Assembly: GCA_040386075.1 (NCBI GenBank)
Contig: JAZKGE010000015.1
Location: forward strand, 80,435 to 144,434
Reading direction: 5' to 3'
Origin: UBA4416 sp040386075
GTDB taxonomy: Bacteria; Bacteroidota; Bacteroidia; B-17B0; Aurantibacillaceae
DNA length: 64,000 nt
Shown here: one piece after another, positions 51,701 to 58,709 of the stretch
How positions within the stretch are numbered: the first letter of the stretch is position 1
Layout: every line of letters begins with the position of its first letter
Position numbers and translations under genes: made by a program
The notes under the pieces: generated by a model
What the model was told of the DNA's origin: nothing
Database searches by the model: none
Seen by the model: the letters and a program-made list of their open reading frames with translations, nothing else

Positions 51701-52797
51701 CCAATAATAGTTGTGTAAGCCAGAATTTAAACCCTGTAGTAGTACACTACAATCCGGTAGCTAATTTTTCAGCACCATCAACCTGTTTGCCTGCCAGTTC
51801 ACAATTTACAAGTATTTCAACCAGCAGTGATGGAAATATTACATCTTATGCCTGGGATTTTAATGGTGATAATCTTATTGATAATAATCAACAAAGCCCT
51901 CAATACATTTATACACAGGCAGGAAACTACGGTGTAAAACTGGAAGTGCAAACACAATATGGTTGTACTAATACCATTATTAAATCTTCTTATGTCAATA
52001 CAACACCATCGGCTTTATTTACAGCGCAAAATAATACAGGTTGCCCAAGCTTATGTGTTCAGTTCGTAAATAATTCAACTATTGGAAGCGGACATATTGT
52101 AACTAATCAATGGATCTTTGGAGATAATACAAATCCTGATTATTCTCAAAATCCAACACATTGTTATTCAACAGGTAATTATAATGTGATGTTAAAAGTA
52201 GTTTCTGATAGTGGCTGTATCAGCAGTTTAACTTTACCAAACCTGGTAAATGTGTACCCTGTTCCAACAGCCAATTTTTTAGTAACTCCCGAAGAAGTTG
52301 ACATCACCATGCCATTGATACAAGTGGATGATAAATCGATGGGTGCAAGTAGCGTAAAATACACCTTCAATGATGGAACTATTCAAAACACACCTAATTT
52401 CAGTTACACATTCAATACCGATGTAGCTAAAATGGTATATATTCAACAGCTGGCAATTAATTCATACGGTTGCAGAGATTCTATCATTAAACAAGTAGAG
52501 ATCAAACCTGCTTATACCATCTATATCCCAAATGCATTTACGCCAAACAGCGATGGCTTAAATGATGGTTTTAAGGCAGTTGGAGTTGGTATTTCGCAAT
52601 TTAAACTACAAGTATTTGACAGATGGGGAGCTTTGGTTTTTGAATCAAATGACATAAACAATGCCTGGGATGGCAGCATTAAAGGGAAAGGTGATATGGA
52701 CTCGTCGAAACAGGAGGTTTATGTGTGGAAGGCTCAGGTAACCGATGTTTTAAATGAAAAACACAGTATGGTTGGTCATGTTACTTTAGTAAAATAA
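48706..52797 (+). CDS. giant secreted PKD-repeat protein with T9SS type B sorting domain
   Basis: 1363 residues. Signal peptide about 1-21. An N-terminal jelly-roll or MAM-like domain (NIDFESGNLNGWTASNGF, about 85-280) is followed by about eleven PKD-like domains of roughly 80 residues (about 345-1220), each starting with a .FS...VC.G segment and containing (N/S)W.FGDN(T) and an HxY....G.Y.V.L motif. The C-terminus (TIYIPNAFTPNSDGLNDGF, FDRWGALVFES, HVTLVK) is the CHU_C / type B T9SS signal that attaches gliding and adhesion proteins to the surface. Likely an adhesin or filament component. Confidence 0.92.
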   Translation: MKTILLTAVLLAVLLCSPANGQNVTSVSPTDSLANFDTKFWTNFFWSHHTSVNDLPEFIYAHQRTHIHDTYFSSQRISGQNPTPQQACTNIDFESGNLNGWTASNGFNPLFNALGCCQNVGGAQQITAGAGVDGCGGFPLVAAGGNFSVRLGNNGTGGLADRLEQTFNVTAANSNFTYRYAVVFEDPGHAVADQPKFEIEMLDSNGTAIPCTYYNVAAGQNIPGFLNSPNCPNVVYKPWTNVSVDLTNFIGQDVTIRFTTQDCSLGGHYAYAYIDGSCIDFNITQSGILCQGSSVQLNAPVGFASYNWTLPNGNPANGQVLTATNGGVYTLSLTTVTGCPGPTMTYTLAELPNPIVVFTTANVCDGLPVNFINNSTIISGSITNYNWDFDSNGTIDNVAPIPTHLYNAPGTYTTLLTATSNNNCTATYSLATTVYPKPVIQFSTAAVCDGIAVPFTDQSSVAMGQITSYNWAFGDNTTATNINPIHTYVASGSYNVTLTAISNFNCSNTGLGVAIVHPKPLAQFSAPAVCYGLFTAFVNQSTIVSGQIINHNWTFGDNTASALVNPTHAYSSTGTYSVVLTATSNFNCSNSAFQFVTVNPKPNAYFISVQPSACTHTIGFINTSNVSGGSITSSNWNFGDGNTALTQNGLNNYISTGTYNAQLIVTSNMGCKDTAVIPVTISPLPTAAFNANSVCLNGLTTFTNSSSANNGFITTVNWAFGDGSQSQVSQPTHQYAGAGTYNVTLNVTTNSNCSNSVTHQVTVNPLPNVVFTANNVCDGNVVNYINTSSITSSNISNYVWDYTSDGTPDNTSQAGSNIFTAPGTYTTQLMVISSFNCSSTHSFAVTVYPKPVAQFSSLPACQGAPVAFTNQSSISSGQIINNQWAFGDNTTSLAINPQHLYAGFGNYNVTLTATSTFGCTNSMILPALVHPQPNVNFQSTASCLNQATQFNNQSNIVSGTIIKYRWDFENNGTIDDSTANPSHIYPIAGTQQTRLMAISNNSCVSQNLNPVVVHYNPVANFSAPSTCLPASSQFTSISTSSDGNITSYAWDFNGDNLIDNNQQSPQYIYTQAGNYGVKLEVQTQYGCTNTIIKSSYVNTTPSALFTAQNNTGCPSLCVQFVNNSTIGSGHIVTNQWIFGDNTNPDYSQNPTHCYSTGNYNVMLKVVSDSGCISSLTLPNLVNVYPVPTANFLVTPEEVDITMPLIQVDDKSMGASSVKYTFNDGTIQNTPNFSYTFNTDVAKMVYIQQLAINSYGCRDSIIKQVEIKPAYTIYIPNAFTPNSDGLNDGFKAVGVGISQFKLQVFDRWGALVFESNDINNAWDGSIKGKGDMDSSKQEVYVWKAQVTDVLNEKHSMVGHVTLVK

Positions 52798-52833
52798 GTG
52801 TCAAAAAGGCATGGAAAACTATTTGGTTTAAAG

Positions 52834-52865
52834 TTTGATTATTCTGGGTAACAAAGTTAATTTAG
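52834..52865 (+). promoter_or_regulatory. promoter of trxA
   Basis: TTTG at 52834-52837, a 20-bp spacer and TAATTTAG at 52858-52865 (7 of 8 to TAnnTTTG) precede the ATG by 36 bp. Confidence 0.45.
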
Positions 52866-52901
52866 TAATTCGAAAATTATAAACCTTAAAACAAAAATAA
52901 A

Positions 52902-53219
52902 ATGGCACTAGAAATAACAGATGCAAATTTTGAAGAATTAGTATTAAAATCAGACAAACCGGTATTAGTAGATTTTTGGGCAGAGTGGTGTGGACCTTGC
53001 CGCATGGTTGGGCCTGTTGTAGAGGAACTATCTACTGAATATGCTGGTAAAGCAGTAATTGGTAAAGTAAACGTTGATAATAATTCTGGCATCTCGGCAA
53101 AATATGGTATCAGAAATATCCCTACTTTATTGTTCTTTAAGAACGGAGAAGTAGTTGAAAAACATGTAGGTGTTGCTGCAAAAAATGTATTAGCAGGTAA
53201 ATTAGATGCTCATATCTAA
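52902..53219 (+). CDS. trxA: thioredoxin
   Basis: 105-residue cytoplasmic disulfide reductase. Active site WAEWCGPCRMV (Cys-Gly-Pro-Cys) and the cis-proline loop RNIPTLLFFKNGEVV are perfect. Length and motifs are those of classical Trx1. It has its own promoter and a strong terminator. Confidence 0.97.
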   Translation: MALEITDANFEELVLKSDKPVLVDFWAEWCGPCRMVGPVVEELSTEYAGKAVIGKVNVDNNSGISAKYGIRNIPTLLFFKNGEVVEKHVGVAAKNVLAGKLDAHI

Positions 53220-53236
53220 TCTCTTTTAAATAATGG

Positions 53237-53271
53237 AAGCCCGTTCTGCCATCTGCAGAACGGGCTTTTTT
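53237..53271 (+). terminator. terminator of trxA
   Basis: GCCCGTTCTGC pairs perfectly with GCAGAACGGGC (11 bp, 5-nt loop), followed by six T residues. Confidence 0.95.
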
Positions 53272-53449
53272 ATGCCCAAATCCTTCCCCATTAACTCATA
53301 TAAATCCCCATAAACCCTTTTAGAAAAAATGTTTTATGCTAAAGTTTTTGCACGAAAAATGTTAAATTTCATAGTTTGAAAGCCTCTTAACTCATTATAA
53401 TCAGCTATTTACGTTTTGGTAACCTTGCCTTAATCATTTTATCACTTTT

Positions 53450-53465
53450 TGGCACTACGTTTGCC
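53450..53465 (+). promoter_or_regulatory. sigma-54 (RpoN) promoter, -24/-12
   Basis: TGGCAC at 53450-53455, 5 bp, TTGC at 53461-53464: an exact match to the TGGCAC-N5-TTGC consensus with the invariant GG and GC at the right distance. Transcription should start about 12 bp later (near 53476), leaving a leader of roughly 20 nt to the ATG at 53495. Confidence 0.75.
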
Positions 53466-53494
53466 TAATTATCGGTAATAAAAACGAAGACGTT

Positions 53495-53692
53495 ATGAAC
53501 ACGACACAAGCAATGATCATCTTAAACAACGGTATTAGAAAATACGGTACAATTATAAATGGCGAGCATGAGGGAAGAATTAAATTTATTCCTGCAACAG
53601 AAATTTTAGCAACCGACGAAAGTCAATTAACTAATTTAATTGAACATATTCCATTAACTAATATTTTTTCGATAGATACATTTTTAAAATAA
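53495..53692 (+). CDS. 65-residue small protein behind a sigma-54 promoter, possibly Sm-like
   Basis: Unrecognised small soluble protein. The pattern MIILNNGIRKYGTIINGEHE ... IPLTNIFSID resembles the Sm1 and Sm2 halves of an Sm/Hfq-type fold (hydrophobic strand, NG turn, G-hydrophobic strand; then a hydrophobic-Ser-Ile strand), but similarity is only by pattern. The gene is a complete mini transcription unit: an exact RpoN promoter upstream and a strong hairpin terminator 20 nt after the stop. Sigma-54 control implies a signal-dependent activator encoded elsewhere. Confidence 0.75.
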   Translation: MNTTQAMIILNNGIRKYGTIINGEHEGRIKFIPATEILATDESQLTNLIEHIPLTNIFSIDTFLK

Positions 53693-53711
53693 GTGCATTT
53701 ATTTGAAAATG

Positions 53712-53747
53712 AAAATCTCCTTCGACGCGATCGAAGGAGATTTTTTT
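53712..53747 (+). terminator. terminator of the sigma-54-driven small gene
   Basis: AAAATCTCCTTCGA pairs perfectly with TCGAAGGAGATTTT (14 bp, loop CGCGA) followed by further T residues. Confidence 0.95.
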
Positions 53748-53784
53748 GTTTATATAACTTGAGAACCTAAGTTCTTATCGTTTA

Positions 53785-54273
53785 TCAGCTTATAAATTTA
53801 GCGTGTTTATAAATTACACATCCTACAAGCAGAATTAACCCAATTACCATAAACGTAAGTCCAAATTGTAGTGCTTTGGAATTTTCACTTTTATAGTTAT
53901 AAATATTTGATTCAATATTAGTGTCAATTTGATAAATCATAGGAGCAAAATCATCTATCTGACTTTTTTTGATCCAAACTGTTGCATTCTCTGAATTCCT
54001 TAAAATATCGTTAATTTTTTCAAATCTTTCATTTATAAATCTGCCGCCAATATTTTCTCTAAGTGCAAATTGATTTGGATAATGGTTCAAATAAAAAATT
54101 AATTCTGATTTTTGACTCTGATGCCCTTTTGCTTCAACTGTCGAAACATAGGTAGTTGAATTTCTTAAAGTACTTTTGATTTTTGTTAATTGACTATCAA
54201 ATACTAAGAATGGGAATATTATATATGTTCCCAGGCAAAGCATTGTTATCGCAGCAGTTACAATTCTATACAT
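53785..54273 (-). CDS. two-TM membrane protein with periplasmic helical domain
   Basis: 162 residues: a transmembrane helix at about 8-27, an extracytoplasmic segment of about 105 residues (AEAKGHQSQ.., FIN.RFEKINDILRNSENAT) and a second helix near 135-157, then a short basic tail. The plan recalls single-domain sensor modules, like the 4HB protein at 13933-14598, but no output domain is attached. No recognised family. Confidence 0.55.
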   Translation of the reverse strand: MYRIVTAAITMLCLGTYIIFPFLVFDSQLTKIKSTLRNSTTYVSTVEAKGHQSQKSELIFYLNHYPNQFALRENIGGRFINERFEKINDILRNSENATVWIKKSQIDDFAPMIYQIDTNIESNIYNYKSENSKALQFGLTFMVIGLILLVGCVIYKHAKFIS

Positions 54274-54289
54274 TCCTACAAAAACAGAC

Positions 54290-54814
54290 TTACTTAAAAA
54301 TCCCTTCTATTTGCGCTACATGATGCATCCCATGCCAGGCATATAATTGCACTACTTCTCCTAAAACAAATTGTTTTTTATATTCAGGGTGAAAGTATGT
54401 TCTATTAAAGTCAGCTTCACCCATTGTTTTCAGTAGGTTTGAAAACCGGAGTTGAATTCCCTCAAATATCACTAACGAACTCTCTAACGGTGCGGATTTA
54501 TAATCTGCAGAATCTGCCCACGCATTCTGATCATAAGGTTGAATGGTTGGGTTATCCGAAGCCAAGGTATGTTTCAAGCGAATCCACATATTCATATGAG
54601 AATCTGCCAGATGATGAACAATTTGTCGAACCGTCCAGCTGCCTTCTCGATAGGTTAATTCAAGGTCCTGTGGAGCAATGCTTTCCAAACGCTTTCTTAA
54701 ACTTACAGGCGCAGCTTCTATCATCATAATAGAGCGATATAAAACTTCTTTAGTAAATTCCAGATTTTGTGCCTTACCGATGGGATATGTTTTTGGGTCT
54801 AATTCTTCAGTCAT
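54290..54814 (-). CDS. YfiT/BstA-like DinB-fold thiol transferase
   Basis: 174 residues with the family opening KTYPIGK, the metal motif SWTVRQIVHHLADSHMN (two His) and the third ligand in YAWHGMHHVAQI. YfiT proteins are DinB-fold metalloenzymes; the Bacillus relative is a bacillithiol S-transferase. The metal site is intact, so it is probably an active thiol- or metal-dependent transferase. It starts 16 nt upstream of the two-TM gene on the same strand. Confidence 0.88.
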   Translation of the reverse strand: MTEELDPKTYPIGKAQNLEFTKEVLYRSIMMIEAAPVSLRKRLESIAPQDLELTYREGSWTVRQIVHHLADSHMNMWIRLKHTLASDNPTIQPYDQNAWADSADYKSAPLESSLVIFEGIQLRFSNLLKTMGEADFNRTYFHPEYKKQFVLGEVVQLYAWHGMHHVAQIEGIFK

Positions 54815-54831
54815 AACTCTTGTTTTTTGTT

Positions 54832-54866
54832 ATCCTGTCCCGATAGCTATCGGGATGATTCAGGAT
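54832..54866 (-). repeat. 35-bp palindromic repeat, copy 2
   Basis: A perfect 18-bp palindrome TCCCGATAGCTATCGGGA (54838-54855) with outer arms ATCCTG and CAGGAT. In reverse complement it equals the element at 35211-35245 at 33 of 35 positions. Confidence 0.8.
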
Positions 54867-54918
54867 CTTTTCTTAATTTATTGAGATGCTGAATCAAGTT
54901 CTGCATGATGTTAGGTAT

Positions 54919-54952
54919 AAAAAAAGACAGATTAGAAATTAACCTGTCTTTT
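54919..54952 (-). terminator. terminator of lpdA
   Basis: On the minus strand AAAAGACAG pairs with CTGTCTTTT, extended by TTA/TAA pairs, and is followed by a T-run. It lies 26 nt downstream of the lpdA stop. Confidence 0.85.
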
Positions 54953-54977
54953 ATTTTTCTTCATTGATATTTATTTT

Positions 54978-56384
54978 TTAAATATGTAAAGCACGTTTGC
55001 CTGTTGCATCTAAAGCAGCTTCTTTTAAGCTTTCGGTAAATGTTGGATGTGCATGGCAGATACGTGAAATATCTTCTGCACTTGCTCTAAACTCCATCGC
55101 AACTACTGCTTCAGCGATCATATCAGCCACACGTGGACCGATCATATGTACACCTAAAACTTCATCAGTTGCTTCATCAGCCAGTACTTTTACAAAACCA
55201 TCGGTATCCATACTGGCACGTGCTCTACCACTTGCTTTGAATGGGAAAGAACCAACTTTGTATTTCACACCTTTTTCTTTTAATTGTTCTTCAGTTAAAC
55301 CAACCGCTGCAACTTCGGGCCATGTATAAACTACACCTGGAATTAAATTATAATCAATGTGTGGTTTTTGTCCGGCCATTTGTTCAGCAACATAAACACC
55401 TTCTTCTTCGGCTTTATGTGCTAACATGGCACCAACAACAACATCACCAATAGCGAAAATATTATCAGCACTTGTTTTTAAATGTTTGTCAACTTCAACT
55501 CTTCCGCGGGCATCTAATTTAACACCTGCTTTTTCTAAATTCAATCCTTCAGTATATGGTTTACGTCCAACGGCCATTAGCACATAATCTCCTTTAACTT
55601 CTACTTTTTCGCCTTTGCCATTATCAGCAGTTACGGTTACTTCTTTTCCTTTTGATACAACGCTTTCTACTTTGTGTTTCATTAAAAAATCTACTTTCAG
55701 ATCTTTCTTCATCACACGTTGTAATTCTTTTCCTAAGCCTGCATCCATTCCGGGGATCAAACGATCCATGAATTCAACCACGGATACTTTTGAGCCTAAA
55801 CGAGCATAAACACTTCCTAACTCTAAACCAATAACACCACCACCGATCACGATTAGGTGTTTAGGGATTTCCTGTAATTCTAAAGCTTCGGTAGAAGTGA
55901 TCACTCGTTTTTTATCGATCTCAATTCCCGGTAATGACGATGGTTTTGAACCTGTTGCAATAATTGTTTTTGCCGATTCAATTTGTTCTTTTTTACCATC
56001 GGCATTAGTAATGTTGATAACGGTTTTAGATTCAAAACTTCCAACACCTGTGTAAACAGTAATTTTATTTTTCTTCATTAAAAAGTTGATACCGTCGCAG
56101 GTCATTTTCACAACACCACGTTTACGTTCAACCATTTGTTTGATATTTACTTTTGGAGATTTTACTTCAATACCATGTTCTTCGAAATGATGAACAGCAT
56201 TAAAATAATGTTCGGATGAATCCAACATGGCTTTTGAGGGAATACAACCCACGTTTAAGCAAGTTCCTCCAAGGGTTGGATATTTTTCAATTAAAGCAGT
56301 TTTCATTCCCAATTGTGCACAACGAATTGCCGCAACATATCCGCCGGGGCCTGAACCAATAACGGTTACATCAAATTTTTCCAT
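54978..56384 (-). CDS. lpdA: dihydrolipoyl dehydrogenase (E3)
   Basis: 468-residue FAD/NAD enzyme that reoxidises dihydrolipoamide in pyruvate and 2-oxoglutarate dehydrogenase complexes. FAD motif VIGSGPGGYVAAIRCAQLG, redox-active GGTCLNVGCIPSK (Cys-x4-Cys), NAD motif LIVIGGGVIGLELGSVYARLG and the C-terminal dimer His-Glu pair HAHPTFTESLKEAAL are all present. Full length. A TAAATTTG box lies 35 bp upstream. Confidence 0.97.
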   Translation of the reverse strand: MEKFDVTVIGSGPGGYVAAIRCAQLGMKTALIEKYPTLGGTCLNVGCIPSKAMLDSSEHYFNAVHHFEEHGIEVKSPKVNIKQMVERKRGVVKMTCDGINFLMKKNKITVYTGVGSFESKTVINITNADGKKEQIESAKTIIATGSKPSSLPGIEIDKKRVITSTEALELQEIPKHLIVIGGGVIGLELGSVYARLGSKVSVVEFMDRLIPGMDAGLGKELQRVMKKDLKVDFLMKHKVESVVSKGKEVTVTADNGKGEKVEVKGDYVLMAVGRKPYTEGLNLEKAGVKLDARGRVEVDKHLKTSADNIFAIGDVVVGAMLAHKAEEEGVYVAEQMAGQKPHIDYNLIPGVVYTWPEVAAVGLTEEQLKEKGVKYKVGSFPFKASGRARASMDTDGFVKVLADEATDEVLGVHMIGPRVADMIAEAVVAMEFRASAEDISRICHAHPTFTESLKEAALDATGKRALHI

Positions 56385-56418
56385 ATATAGTGTTTTGTTT
56401 AGTTAGTTTTTACGACAT

Positions 56419-56426
56419 CAAATTTA
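56419..56426 (-). promoter_or_regulatory. -7 box of lpdA
   Basis: The minus strand reads TAAATTTG, an exact TAnnTTTG box, about 35 bp before the ATG. A TTTAG lies near -33. Confidence 0.5.
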
Positions 56427-56487
56427 CAAATAATTGAGACTTTTTTTCTAAATAATCGCTTTTTAGGGCCTCGTTTCCATTTAATGA

Positions 56488-58644
56488 TTATATTTTTATT
56501 CCAATCACGGTCACATCATCTACTTGTTCTAAATTACCAGTCCAGTTACTGAATGTTTGGTCTAATAATTCTTTTTGTTCAAACATTGGTAAATGAGCAT
56601 TGTTAATAAGCAACTCGCGTAAATTTTTAGTCATAAATTTTTTCCCTTTTGGGCCACCAAACTGGTCTGGGAAACCATCCGTTAAGGTGTAAACCAAATC
56701 GCCTTTCTGTAGATCAACTTCATGTAAAGTAAACGGTTGGTTTTGTTTATCATGTTTACCAACAGGCATTTTATCAGGATGAATTTCAAAAAAGCCATCC
56801 TTTCGCTCAAAAGAAGTATTTTTCAATGCGCTTGCCCTCAAAATCCATACAGGATTATTAGCGGATGAAACATAAAGTTTTCTATAACTTGCTTCTTTCT
56901 GGTGGTTTGGAGGAGTGAATACTAAAAAGCTGCAATCCATACCATCTTTTCCGCCCTCTATGCTACCGTCTCGTTTAAGAACAGAAATAATTTCTTTTCG
57001 AGTTCTGTCTAAAATCTCATTTGGCTTTGTATAACCTTCTTTTACTGCTTCGTTTAGGCAAGCGGCATTTAAGATACTCATAATCGCGCCCGGCACCCCA
57101 TGTCCTGTGCTATCAGCTGTTACTAAAGCAAAATTTTTATCTGAAAGGTTGCTTGCCCAGTAAAAATCACCGCTAACTATATCTTTTGGTTTAAAAAGCA
57201 CAAAGTATTCATTTAAGTTATTATCTAAAAGTTCTGTACTCGCCAATAAACTACGTTGAATGCGTTCTGCGTAATTAATACTGTCGGTTATTTCTTTGTG
57301 TTTTTCTTCTACTACGTGTTTTTGTTCAGTAATAATTAAATTTTGTTTTTGTGTTACCTTAAACCTATTGAATAAAAATCCAGCAAACAATACTACCAAA
57401 GCTAAACCACTATACAAAAACCAACGTTGTTTTTTTTCCTGTTCAAATTTTAAGCTATTTAGGTTACGTAATTCCTCTACCTTCAAACTATCAGCAGTTT
57501 GCTTTTTATCAAATTCATATTGCATTTGGGTTTGTACAGTAGCTTTTGTGTTTTCTTCGTTAACAAGACTATCTTTATAATTAATATAAAGTTTGTAATT
57601 ATTAAAAGCACTTTTGTAATCACCGGTAATACTGTCAAGTTTTGCTAAACTCAGGTAACTTAGTTGTAATTGAAATTTATCTGCAGATTCTAGCGCCATA
57701 GTTAAAGATTTCTGCAACAACGATGAAGCATCTTGTACTTTTCTTTGTTTAGAATAGATGGTTCCAAGATTATTATATAAGTACATTAACCCTCGTTGAT
57801 AATCAACGGATTCATAAATGTTTTTGGCTTTTAAATAAGCTTCAATGGCTTTATCATTATTTCCCGTATTGGAGTATATGTTGCCAACGTTGTTATATAT
57901 ATTGCCAATGCCAACTTTGTCACCTAACTCAATAGCAATTGACAAAGCTAAAGAGTCATATTCCAATGCTTTGGCGTAATTTTTTTGTTCAGAATAGATT
58001 CGTGCAATATTAAAATAAGAATTTTCTATTCCTGATTGGTCATTGATCGCTTTTTGAAGAGCTACAGCTTTATTACAATAGTTAATAGCTTCCTTGTAGT
58101 TTTTTTGATATTCGTATATCATACTTATGTTGTCATACATTGCTGCTATAAGTTTTTTATCGCCACGCTCTTCATAAATTTTAAGTGCCGAAAAATATGC
58201 TTTAAGTGCTTCATTATAATTTCCAAGATTTGCCTGAATATTTGCTACATTGTTGTTGGTATTGGCAATACCTTTTTTAGAACCAATTTTTTGGTAAATT
58301 GTTAATGCCAATGAATAGTTTTTGAGTGCTTCTGTATAATTTTCCTGAAAATAATACACATTGGCAATATTGTTATATGAATTTGCTATACCTGGTTTAA
58401 AGCCTATTTTTTCTGAAAGTTTTTTTGATTCATTGGCTAGTATAAGCGCAGTATCATATTTCCCTACACGCCAACCTGCCACTTCGCTTAGCATCACTAA
58501 GTGTTTTGCTCGTGTGCTGTCAGGTATAGACGTTTTTAATGTTTTAAATAAACTATCGGCTACATGTTTTTGTCCAAAACATTTTTCAATTGAAGCTGAA
58601 ATGGCAATGAAAAAAAACAAAATAGTGAGTATGCGTTTCATCAT
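56488..58644 (-). CDS. TPR-repeat protein with membrane helix and PP2C (SpoIIE-type) phosphatase domain
   Basis: About 718 residues from the ATG used here (frame is open to 58695, but the ATG pair at 58644/58641 puts the signal peptide at the N-terminus). Signal peptide, about seven tetratricopeptide repeats (ANVYYFQENYTEALKNYSLA, NNVGNIYSNTGNNDKAIEAY and so on), one transmembrane helix (WFLYSGLALVVLFAGFLF), a short coiled coil and a C-terminal PP2C domain with GDFYWAS, ALVTADSTGHGVPGAIMSIL, DGMDCSFLV and TDGFPDQFGG. Resembles RsbU-type phosphatases with an extracytoplasmic TPR sensor; the partner (anti-anti-sigma factor) is not nearby. Confidence 0.92.
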   Translation of the reverse strand: MMKRILTILFFFIAISASIEKCFGQKHVADSLFKTLKTSIPDSTRAKHLVMLSEVAGWRVGKYDTALILANESKKLSEKIGFKPGIANSYNNIANVYYFQENYTEALKNYSLALTIYQKIGSKKGIANTNNNVANIQANLGNYNEALKAYFSALKIYEERGDKKLIAAMYDNISMIYEYQKNYKEAINYCNKAVALQKAINDQSGIENSYFNIARIYSEQKNYAKALEYDSLALSIAIELGDKVGIGNIYNNVGNIYSNTGNNDKAIEAYLKAKNIYESVDYQRGLMYLYNNLGTIYSKQRKVQDASSLLQKSLTMALESADKFQLQLSYLSLAKLDSITGDYKSAFNNYKLYINYKDSLVNEENTKATVQTQMQYEFDKKQTADSLKVEELRNLNSLKFEQEKKQRWFLYSGLALVVLFAGFLFNRFKVTQKQNLIITEQKHVVEEKHKEITDSINYAERIQRSLLASTELLDNNLNEYFVLFKPKDIVSGDFYWASNLSDKNFALVTADSTGHGVPGAIMSILNAACLNEAVKEGYTKPNEILDRTRKEIISVLKRDGSIEGGKDGMDCSFLVFTPPNHQKEASYRKLYVSSANNPVWILRASALKNTSFERKDGFFEIHPDKMPVGKHDKQNQPFTLHEVDLQKGDLVYTLTDGFPDQFGGPKGKKFMTKNLRELLINNAHLPMFEQKELLDQTFSNWTGNLEQVDDVTVIGIKI

Positions 58645-58709
58645 ATAATAAAAATACAATTTTAATTGAACGGACAGTAACAAAATAAAAAACAAGAGAT
58701 TTTTTTGAT

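Noticed and set aside
53785..54273. Considered as a chemoreceptor
   Set aside because: No methyl-accepting domain or HAMP; only two helices and a periplasmic segment.
54424..54729. 101-codon frame opposite the YfiT gene
   Set aside because: Antisense to the conserved DinB-fold protein, no signal or domain of its own.
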